A DNA stretch of 64,000 nucleotides from Dyadobacter pollutisoli. GTDB lineage: Bacteria > Bacteroidota > Bacteroidia > Cytophagales > Spirosomataceae. The stretch's first letter is position 1. Each line of letters starts with the position of its first letter. Where the stretch lies: assembly GCF_026625565.1 (NCBI RefSeq), contig NZ_CP112998.1, positions 5,024,501 through 5,088,500 of the forward strand. Direction: 5' to 3'. A program made the position numbers and the translations under genes. The notes under the pieces are model-generated. The model searched no databases, was not told the DNA's origin, and worked only from the letters and a program-made list of their open reading frames with translations. Positions 1 through 6,983 of the stretch are shown here, piece after piece.

Positions 1-260
1 TAACCGGAAGTATTGGAAGCATTGTCTGACAACGATTCCCAAAAAAGGAAGTTGCCGCTCTGGGCCGGGCCGTTGGAAATGATGGGCTCTTTGAGCTTGG
101 CATAGCAGGCGATCAATGCTTTGTTGGCTTCCGTTTCCGTTTTCCAGAAGTTTTCGGAGTTGGGGCTGCCGAGCGGATTTTTATCTAATGTATCCTTGCA
201 GGCGAATACCGCCGTGATCAATATTAGCAGAAATATATTTTTTAAATATCTGGTTGTCAT
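1..260 (-). CDS. SusD/RagB-like outer-membrane lipoprotein, N-terminal part
   Basis: This is the first roughly 86 codons of a SusD-family lipoprotein; the rest lies beyond the left edge. The start ATG (258-260) is followed by a hydrophobic signal sequence ending in a lipobox-like TAVFAC, so the Cys would be lipidated. After it come DTLDKNPLGSP and ENFWKTETEANKAL, typical of the mature N-terminus and first TPR-like helix of SusD proteins. It follows the SusC gene after a 12-base gap, so the two form one transcription unit. SusD acts as the surface lid that captures glycan and hands it to the SusC pore. The substrate cannot be told from this fragment. Confidence 0.9.
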   Translation of the reverse strand, partial: MTTRYLKNIFLLILITAVFACKDTLDKNPLGSPNSENFWKTETEANKALIACYAKLKEPIISNGPAQSGNFLFWESLSDNASNTSG

Positions 261-272
261 AGCATTACTGAA

Positions 273-3200
273 TTAAAACGTGACTTTAACACCAAATGAA
301 TGAATTTTGGCTTGCGGATAAATAGCCGCCCTACCGCTTGCCGCCGCCCGTTCGGGATCTATCCCCTCGAAAAACTTCGTGAATGTGAGCAGGTTATCCC
401 CCGACACGTACAATCTCAGCGTCTGTATTTTCAAGCGGTTGACCAGTTTTGCCGGGAAAGTGTAACCCAGCTGGACGTTCTTCAACCTCAGATAGGAAGC
501 ATCTTGCAGCCACCAGTCGGAAACCTGGGTATTAGGCGCGTAGTTTTCGTTAAAAATATGCGGGATCGTGTTAGAGGTCCCTTCACCATCCCAGGCTTTT
601 TCCCAGAATGTAGGCGGCGGGCCAGCCTGCCGGAATGGAGCAATCCCCCACTCTTTAATGTAAATCTTACGCCCTTGTACACCTTGCAGGAAGATTCCAA
701 GGTCAAAGTTTTTATAATCTGCATGGAAGGTCAGTCCGTAGTTGAACTTGGGGAAAGCGCCGCTCACAACCATGCGGTCATCGGTGGTGATCTTCCCATC
801 CGGCACGCCGTTGGGGCCGCTGATGTCGCGGTACTTCATGTCGCCCGGCTTTGGTTTCACTAATGGAGTCGGGCCATTGTCGATTTCTCCCTGGTTTTGG
901 TAAATGCCATCAAAAACGTACATAAAGTAGGAGTTATAGGGCAGCCCTTCCTGGGTTACCGTGCCGTTGCCGTTATTCACTTCGCGGGCTCCGAACTTCA
1001 CAACCTTGTTTTTATAGGTTTCAAAATTCCCCTGAATCTTGTAACGGAAGTCCTTGACCCTGCTTTGATAACCCAGCGAAAGTTCAACACCTGTATTACT
1101 CATTTCCCCCAGATTGACCGTCGGACCGGCAACTCCGATAAAGTCGGGCACCTGCAAAGGTCTCAGGATATTGGTCGTCTTTTTGGAATACCAATCGATA
1201 CTACCGAACACCGAGGCCCGGAACAACCCGAAATCAATGCCGACGTCGGTTACGGTTGTAGTTTCCCAGGTAATGTTGCGGTTGATGAGGTCGGTTTGCG
1301 TCACACCCTGCTGCAATGAGCCGCCAATATTGTACACAACCGGATTGAGTACCTGCTGATACGGATAAGGCATCGATTCGCCGCCCAGCGACCGGTTCAC
1401 GTTCTGGTTACCCACCTGCCCCCACGAGGCGCGCGCTTTGAGGCTTTCCAGCCAGTGGACCGGTTTCAAAAACTCCTCTTCCGAAATTCTCCACCCAGCC
1501 GACGCCGACGGAAAAAAGCCCCATTTATTGCCATCCGGGAAGCGCGACGAGCCGTCGTACCGGAAATTTCCTTCCAGCAGGTATTTTTCTTTGAAATTGT
1601 AAGTAGCCCGGCCGAATACCGATCGGAGCGCCCATTCGTACGCCAGTCCGTCAGCCAGCTGCCCACCGGGCGAATAGGCCCCCAGTTCCAGCAAGTCGTT
1701 CGAAGGTGCATTCCGTTTGAAAGCCTGCAAGCGGTCATACCGGAAAGTTTCCTGGCTTACCCCAAGCAATGCATTCAGGTTGTGATTTTCACCGATTTTT
1801 TTCGTGTAATTTAATGTACCAAAAACCGTGTACTGGACGTCATTTTCGTTGCGGACCGTCAGGTTGTTTTCACCTACTGTCCCATTCCATTGCGTGTTGT
1901 ACAAATACTGGCCACTAGCGTCGGGCAGGAACATGTAAGCCGGTATACCCACTACATGCACTTTCGTTTGCCTGTTATTAAACTTGACCGCACCTTTAAT
2001 CTGCGCTTTCAAACCCGGCAAAATATCGAGATCAAGGAACGCCGATGCCAGCGCGTAGTAATTCCTGACATACCTGCCGCCATTTTCAGCCAATGCGACT
2101 GGATTTTTGTTACCACCTTCTTGAATGTAAGCTTTGGCCGCATACCGGCCACTGCCATCAGGCAGTTTCGGGGTAAATGTGGGGTGCGCTGCCAATGCGC
2201 TCAGAATCTGGTCTTCCGTGGAATTGCCGTCAAACTGGGTATTCAATGCAGTTTCCCTTCGGTCCCCTTTTGAGAAAGCCAGGTTGGTACCAAAGGCCAA
2301 TTTTTTATTAAGGGTTGTCTTGAAATTGAACTGGGCATCGTACCGCTTGTAGCCCGTCGCGATCAGAATCCCGTCCTGATCAAGAAAGCCCGCTCCGAAA
2401 TTATAGGTCGTATTTTCCTTGCCACCATTCACGCTCAGGTAATGCTGCTGCACCGGGGATGTGCGAAAAATGGCGTCCATCCAGTCGAAGCTCGGGTACT
2501 GGGCAGGATTTGTAACGCTTCCCTGACGGTATTCTTCAATTTGCGCCGGCGTGTAAAGCTGGTTGGTACTCGTTCCTGTGTGTGCAATGGCCTTATTGAG
2601 CAGCTCCATAAACTGCACCGAATTCGTGATCCGGTCGTAGACGGAAGTGGCTTTTTGGCTACCGAAATTATAGCTGTAATCGACATTCAATCTTCCAGCC
2701 GTACCGGTTTTGGTAGTCACGAGAACAACCCCGTTTGCCGCCCGCGAGCCGTAAATAGCAGCCGACGCAGCATCTTTCAATACGGAAATGCTTTCGATCT
2801 GGTTAGGATTGACGTTGTTGAGGTTACCCTCCACCCCATCGATCAATATCAGCGGATCGTTTCCAGCACCACTGAAGGTACCCTGTCCGCGGATTTGAAT
2901 GCTGGCGTTTTCCGCTCCCGGTTGTCCGGAGTTTTGTGTCACCTGCACGCCTGGCATTCTTCCCTGCAACAGCGAAGTGGTGTTGGGAGCTTGCCGGGTA
3001 GTCAGTTCGGAGCCGGTCACATTGCTGACCGCGCCGGTCAGGTTTACCTTTTTCTGGGTGCCATAGCCGACGACTACCACTTCTTCCAATGCCTTTTCGT
3101 CCGTCGCCAGCACAACGTCGAGCACTTCGCGCTTGCCCACTTCCAGCTCCTGGGCCACATAGCCCACGAAACTGAATATCAGCACCGCATTATCCTGCTC

Positions 3201-3749
3201 AATTTCCAGGTTATAGCTGCCATTCTGGTCCGTAATGGTCCCCTGACTGGTCCCTCTGATGATCACACTCACCCCCGGCAGCCCCTGTCCGTCCTTGTCC
3301 GTTACCTTACCCCGGATCGGGGCCCTTGTTTTGAGTTCGGGGACTTGTACTTCCCGTTCTGTTAGGATAATGTTCTTGCCTTCCTGCCTGAACAGTAGGT
3401 TAGTCCGGTCCAGGATCAGTTCCAGCGTCTTCTGGACCGTCCGCGATTCCCTATGAAGCGTAATATTATCAAAAGGCGACACAGCCTTCGATAAATAAAA
3501 GATATTATATCCCGATTCCTGTTGAAGTTTTTGAAGCGCGTCCCGCAGGGAGGACTTCTCCAAACCCATGGTTACATTAGCTTCCCTTATGTCTTGCGCA
3601 CCGCTCGTCCCCGCCAGAAGCAGCTGGGTTGCCATGATTAGTACGCCGATTCCATAAACGCTGATCTTCATTAAATTGAAAAGATATAGGCACAAAATTC
3701 GCTGCCGGTCAGGCATGGTTCTTCTGCCTACGGATATAGGTTTTTTCAT
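273..3749 (-). CDS. SusC/RagA TonB-linked outer-membrane transporter with STN domain
   Basis: This is a beta-barrel glycan or oligomer importer powered by TonB. From the chosen start (MKKPISVGRR) it is about 1158 residues. In order it shows a signal segment, an STN (secretin/TonB short N-terminal) domain, a CarboxypepD_reg-like domain (GKVTDKDGQGLPGVSVIIRG), the SusC signature VVVVGYGTQKK, a plug domain (LIDGVEGNLNNVNPNQIESI, then LKDAASAAIYGSRAANGVV) and a long barrel ending in aromatic-poor KVTF. The STN domain normally contacts a FecR-type anti-sigma, and a FecR gene plus an ECF sigma gene lie immediately upstream. This indicates a trans-envelope regulated SusCD system. The frame is open 66 bases further upstream to 3815, but that extension lacks signal-peptide character, so I start at 3749. 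No carbohydrate enzyme is next to it, so the substrate is unknown. Confidence 0.93.
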   Translation of the reverse strand: MKKPISVGRRTMPDRQRILCLYLFNLMKISVYGIGVLIMATQLLLAGTSGAQDIREANVTMGLEKSSLRDALQKLQQESGYNIFYLSKAVSPFDNITLHRESRTVQKTLELILDRTNLLFRQEGKNIILTEREVQVPELKTRAPIRGKVTDKDGQGLPGVSVIIRGTSQGTITDQNGSYNLEIEQDNAVLIFSFVGYVAQELEVGKREVLDVVLATDEKALEEVVVVGYGTQKKVNLTGAVSNVTGSELTTRQAPNTTSLLQGRMPGVQVTQNSGQPGAENASIQIRGQGTFSGAGNDPLILIDGVEGNLNNVNPNQIESISVLKDAASAAIYGSRAANGVVLVTTKTGTAGRLNVDYSYNFGSQKATSVYDRITNSVQFMELLNKAIAHTGTSTNQLYTPAQIEEYRQGSVTNPAQYPSFDWMDAIFRTSPVQQHYLSVNGGKENTTYNFGAGFLDQDGILIATGYKRYDAQFNFKTTLNKKLAFGTNLAFSKGDRRETALNTQFDGNSTEDQILSALAAHPTFTPKLPDGSGRYAAKAYIQEGGNKNPVALAENGGRYVRNYYALASAFLDLDILPGLKAQIKGAVKFNNRQTKVHVVGIPAYMFLPDASGQYLYNTQWNGTVGENNLTVRNENDVQYTVFGTLNYTKKIGENHNLNALLGVSQETFRYDRLQAFKRNAPSNDLLELGAYSPGGQLADGLAYEWALRSVFGRATYNFKEKYLLEGNFRYDGSSRFPDGNKWGFFPSASAGWRISEEEFLKPVHWLESLKARASWGQVGNQNVNRSLGGESMPYPYQQVLNPVVYNIGGSLQQGVTQTDLINRNITWETTTVTDVGIDFGLFRASVFGSIDWYSKKTTNILRPLQVPDFIGVAGPTVNLGEMSNTGVELSLGYQSRVKDFRYKIQGNFETYKNKVVKFGAREVNNGNGTVTQEGLPYNSYFMYVFDGIYQNQGEIDNGPTPLVKPKPGDMKYRDISGPNGVPDGKITTDDRMVVSGAFPKFNYGLTFHADYKNFDLGIFLQGVQGRKIYIKEWGIAPFRQAGPPPTFWEKAWDGEGTSNTIPHIFNENYAPNTQVSDWWLQDASYLRLKNVQLGYTFPAKLVNRLKIQTLRLYVSGDNLLTFTKFFEGIDPERAAASGRAAIYPQAKIHSFGVKVTF

Positions 3750-3792
3750 ATATTTGTATTGTCTAGAAATTTGTACTGCGAATTTTCTATTC

Positions 3793-3830
3793 AAAAGCTC
3801 CCTATCGCTGTCCAAGGCCGGGGAGCTTTT
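3793..3830 (-). terminator. hairpin between fecR-like and susC-like genes
   Basis: A perfect 10-base inverted repeat (arms 3793-3802 and 3821-3830, 18-base spacer) lies between the FecR stop and the SusC start. Read on the minus strand, the second arm ends in TTTT. It could terminate most fecR transcripts, separating the regulatory pair from the transporter pair, or act as a leader structure for SusC. The role is inferred from position only. Confidence 0.45.
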
Positions 3831-3909
3831 TACTTGATTGCCGTGCAGCTACGGGGCACGGCCGGGATGGATGGATTTCTGTTTCATAAGAATTTAGTTA
3901 TCAGTCAAT

Positions 3910-4920
3910 TTAACGGCAGCCTTCGCCACTTAACACCAGTTCACCACCGTCCAGGGCATATTTTGTATTGCTGGTTAGGGTCAGTACTTTAAAGACTTCT
4001 TCCAGGGTTTCCGTCCCTGAAAACCGGCCTGTAATCAGGCATTTTTGCAACTGCGGATTTTGAAAGGCGATCTTTACGTCATAGCGTTTGGCCAGCATCT
4101 CCGCCAACTCTCCGAAAGGTGTCTCCTCGAACACCATATCTGCCTGTACCCAGGCGGTGAGCTCTTGCGATTTTACAGCCTTTTCATCCGCGACGGTCGT
4201 ATGGGTATTGTAGGTCATCTGCTGGTTCGCCGTCAGTAAGCTCGTGTGTTTCTCTCCGTCATCCACCCGCACCTTACCCCGTGTAACCGTCACCACCACT
4301 TCACTTCCAGTAGGCAGTGATTTAATGCTGAATGCAGTACCGAGCACCGTCGTCCTGATTTTCCCCGTCCTGATCACAAACGGACGTGGTTTCTGACCAT
4401 TCGTATTTATATGCACCACATCAAAATAAGCTTCGCCGGTGAGTGACACTTCCCGGGTTTTGCTGTTAAAATCGCGATCATATTCGATCCGCGTATCGCC
4501 GTGCAGCACCACCCGGCTCCCATCCGGCAGCATTACAAACTTCGTCTGCCCTTTTACAGACTGTTGGATGATGGTTTTCGAGACCAAAACGCTGACTTGC
4601 GGTTCCCGCTGTTGCTTTACAACAAAGAAGACCCAGCCCGCGCCGATCAGGATAAGGATCGCCGCAGCCACGCGCCAGAAAGCGCCACTCCACAATGGTC
4701 GCGACCGCGCTGGCTGGACAGCAATGCGCTTTGCAATATTGTCCTTCATTCTTCCGCGTACATCCGCCAGCTCTTCTTCCGAAAGCTTGGAAAGCTGATC
4801 CGGTTTACCCGAAAAAAGCTTATAGTATTTTTCGATCATGTCGACTTCTTCCTCATCGGCACCCCCTCTGAGATACCTCCCGACTATCGACCTGAACTTA
4901 TTCCTATTTCTGCTTGACAT
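3910..4920 (-). CDS. FecR family anti-sigma regulator
   Basis: This 336-residue inner-membrane protein should hold the neighbouring ECF sigma factor until the SusC STN domain signals. It has an N-terminal cytoplasmic region of about 80 residues, one transmembrane segment near 82-102 (RVAAAILILIGAGWVFFVV), then a periplasmic FecR domain with MLPDGSRVVL, GEAYFDVV and TTVLGTAFSI. It ends with a DUF4974-like C-terminal domain (FEETPFGELAEMLAKRYDVK). The order ECF sigma, FecR, SusC, SusD is the standard Bacteroidota arrangement. It starts at ATG 4918-4920 and is separated from the sigma gene by 111 bases. Confidence 0.95.
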   Translation of the reverse strand: MSSRNRNKFRSIVGRYLRGGADEEEVDMIEKYYKLFSGKPDQLSKLSEEELADVRGRMKDNIAKRIAVQPARSRPLWSGAFWRVAAAILILIGAGWVFFVVKQQREPQVSVLVSKTIIQQSVKGQTKFVMLPDGSRVVLHGDTRIEYDRDFNSKTREVSLTGEAYFDVVHINTNGQKPRPFVIRTGKIRTTVLGTAFSIKSLPTGSEVVVTVTRGKVRVDDGEKHTSLLTANQQMTYNTHTTVADEKAVKSQELTAWVQADMVFEETPFGELAEMLAKRYDVKIAFQNPQLQKCLITGRFSGTETLEEVFKVLTLTSNTKYALDGGELVLSGEGCR

Positions 4921-5031
4921 GTTTATAAAACGCTGTTTATTTACCAGTGCAGGAATTCACCAAAAAGTCCCAAGCAAACTTGTGATTTTTTTAAATTTTT
5001 TTTTGTGGCAAGGCCGCTGGCGCGCGCAGAG

Positions 5032-5607
5032 CTATGGCCGAAGCAGTAAAATGAGAAGAGTAAGAAGCTTTCCGATGCTCTCCCGAAGGTTTTGCTGGGA
5101 GGTATTAAGCTGGTTTTGCACCGTTTTCCGGGAAATGCCCAGCTGGTCGGCAATTTCCAGTGTGGAGAGCCCTTCCAGGAAGCGTAACCTGAAAATCTCG
5201 CGCCGTTTTTCGGGCTGTGTTTCCAGCCAGTCATGAATGCTCGAAAGTAATTCGTCCCTTAGAAAATTGGAATCCGCATCGTCGCTGGAAAGGGCCATAT
5301 AGTCAAGCGGCTCCTCGAAAGCCGGCAAATTTTTCCGCTTGTGGTAGATCGCAAAAACCTGGTATCTCACCGCGCCGAGCAGGTACCCACGCAGGTTTTC
5401 GATATGCCTGCTTTCCCTTTTGTTCCAGAGATCGACAAATACATCCTGCACAATTTCCTCACTATCCGACGAGTCATTGATCCTTTTATAGGCTTCATTG
5501 TAGAGTTTTTTCCAGTAGCGCTCATAAATCAGGTCAAATGCCGCCTCCGAGCCATCCGTTAGCATGGTTGCCAGCTCATCGTCCGTCGCGTTCTCGTGGG
5601 TATGCAT
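5032..5607 (-). CDS. ECF-type RNA polymerase sigma factor (SusCD regulator)
   Basis: About 191 residues from ATG 5605-5607. Region 2 is visible as DGSEAAFDLIYERYWKKLYN and DSEEIVQDVFVDLWNKRE. Region 4 is visible as RREIFRLRFLEGLSTLEIAD followed by LGISRKTVQNQL. This matches the Bacteroidota ECF sigma-70 family that pairs with FecR proteins. The frame is open 24 codons upstream, but those encode a very hydrophobic FIFLLFLFLYLE stretch that does not belong to a sigma factor, so I use the internal ATG. The first gene of the sigma - FecR - SusC - SusD unit, it is probably autoregulated. Confidence 0.93.
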   Translation of the reverse strand: MHTHENATDDELATMLTDGSEAAFDLIYERYWKKLYNEAYKRINDSSDSEEIVQDVFVDLWNKRESRHIENLRGYLLGAVRYQVFAIYHKRKNLPAFEEPLDYMALSSDDADSNFLRDELLSSIHDWLETQPEKRREIFRLRFLEGLSTLEIADQLGISRKTVQNQLNTSQQNLRESIGKLLTLLILLLRP

Positions 5608-5820
5608 GCCAGGTGTTTCGAGGTAAAGAAACAAAAATAACAAAAAAATAAAGAAGTTATGTCCTAATTTGAGACTCAAAAAAGGCCTTGGGCAGAGAAT
5701 TTTGAACTAAAATGCCCCAGTATCCCTACCGATTATAGCTATACGCAGGTGTGGGCCAGGACTGGTACTTACTCATGTTCCAGATGGGATGTGTGAAAAA
5801 AATGGTCCGGACTTCCTCTA

Positions 5821-6600
5821 TTATTCGAGAAACAGGTCCTCATCCAATAATTGGTTACACCGCTCTCTGTCCAACCGGTACAAATACGGTGCTTTGTTGG
5901 CGGCGCCGGTGTATTTCTTTTCCAGGCGTTCGAGGGCGTTGAGGCGCAGAATCCGTTTGGGGAAGTTGTTTTGGGCGAAACGCTTGTCAAAAATGGCCTC
6001 ATACAGGTCCTGAATTTCCTGCATGGTGAATGTTTCAGGAAGCAGGTTGAATGCAGTCAGTTTTTGGTCGAGCGTGAGGCGGAGTGTTTTTAATGCATTT
6101 TTCACGATCTGGTTGTGGTCCATGATCATCTGTGGCAGCTCCTGGATCGGGTACCATTCGATGGAAGCATCAAGATCCGTTTTTTGCGAAACTACCTGAT
6201 TCATGTCAACCAGGGCGTAATAACCAATGGATATGAAGCGACGCGTAAACCAGTCATAGTCGCGGCGGCTCGATTCTCCCTCGGCTAATGGATTATTAAA
6301 TATGTCTGCATTCAGTTCGATCATCCGGTCCAAAAAAGCGCGACTGTTCCGATCAGCCTTTCCCATCACTTGAAATTGTTCCAAGTACACGTCCCTGATT
6401 CCCGTGCGGGCATAGAGTATGCGCCTGGCCGCGTCGTCGGTGTCTTCTTCCTGATAAACGAACCCGCCGGGCAGCCCCCAGAAATCTCCTTTGAAAGAGA
6501 GTTTGGGCACCAACACTTTGAGCTGCCGGTTCTGGTAACCCAGGATGACACATTCAACGGACACCTGTTCGATGTAATTCTTATCACTTACTGATTCCAT
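5821..6600 (-). CDS. NUDIX-winged helix transcriptional regulator (NrtR/AraR-like)
   Basis: About 259 residues from ATG 6598-6600. The N-terminal half is a NUDIX fold (VECVILGYQNRQLKVLVPK, then GLPGGFVYQEED). The NUDIX helix reads AARRILYARTGI, so the paired glutamates of the catalytic REUxEE box are missing, which points to a ligand sensor rather than a hydrolase. The C-terminal half (TFTMQEIQDLYEAIFDKRFA, then RRILRLNALERLEKKYTGAA-like text ending APYLYRLD) fits the winged helix of the NrtR/AraR family, which in Bacteroidota commonly controls sugar-use genes. It is divergent from a TonB receptor operon, and the shared spacer holds strong inverted repeats, so it is probably the local regulator. 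The ligand is unknown. Confidence 0.85.
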   Translation of the reverse strand: MESVSDKNYIEQVSVECVILGYQNRQLKVLVPKLSFKGDFWGLPGGFVYQEEDTDDAARRILYARTGIRDVYLEQFQVMGKADRNSRAFLDRMIELNADIFNNPLAEGESSRRDYDWFTRRFISIGYYALVDMNQVVSQKTDLDASIEWYPIQELPQMIMDHNQIVKNALKTLRLTLDQKLTAFNLLPETFTMQEIQDLYEAIFDKRFAQNNFPKRILRLNALERLEKKYTGAANKAPYLYRLDRERCNQLLDEDLFLE

Positions 6601-6983
6601 ACTGGTTGTTTTCCCCTGCATATAAGCCTGCCCCGCGTGAATTTCCGACGTCGGGGAGGTCTCAAATATATAGAAATAATGCTTAATATCTACATTGATA
6701 GAGAATATGAAGCTTTTGAAAAAAATATTATCTCCCTATGTAGATAATGATAATATTTTTCTTTTACATTTGTGGAGTCAAGTATGATTTATTATTTGTA
6801 TCCGACTGTAAACCACTTTTAATCAAGCTTTTGTAATAAGTAAATGTAATTGCCTTTTTGCCAGCCTTCATGCGGAAGGTTGCTGATACCGTTTTGCATT
6901 TTCGCTATTCCAAACACACTTATACTGCCGGTTATTCTCCCGATAACCAGTGACCTGCTTTGTACACCATAACCATTTTATAG
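6601..6983. other. divergent intergenic region with candidate operators
   Basis: A 383-base gene-free spacer between the NUDIX regulator and the TonB receptor. It is AT-rich in its first half (6660-6800) and more balanced near 6840-6983. No coding frame of note is present. It must contain both divergent promoters. The inverted repeats in it are described separately. Confidence 0.7.
6687..6760. promoter_or_regulatory. nested inverted repeats, probable NrtR-like operator
   Basis: A perfect 12-base inverted repeat has arms AAAAATATTATC (6721-6732) and GATAATATTTTT (6749-6760). Nested within it is ATTATCT-N8-AGATAAT (6727-6748). A further upstream element TATCTACAT (6687-6695) is the exact reverse complement of ATGTAGATA (6738-6746). 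Several related half-sites in one divergent spacer are what one expects of a dimeric regulator. The adjacent NUDIX-winged helix protein is the natural candidate binder, by inference. Confidence 0.55.

Noticed and set aside
2442..3365. 307-codon open frame on the + strand opposite the SusC gene
   Set aside because: It lies wholly antiparallel to well-conserved plug and CarboxypepD_reg coding sequence; no motif in its own frame. Long antisense frames are expected in this composition.
5608..5820. Small gene in the spacer between the sigma factor and the NUDIX regulator
   Set aside because: Frames there are short, start in the hydrophobic run of the sigma upstream region, and show no homology-like pattern.
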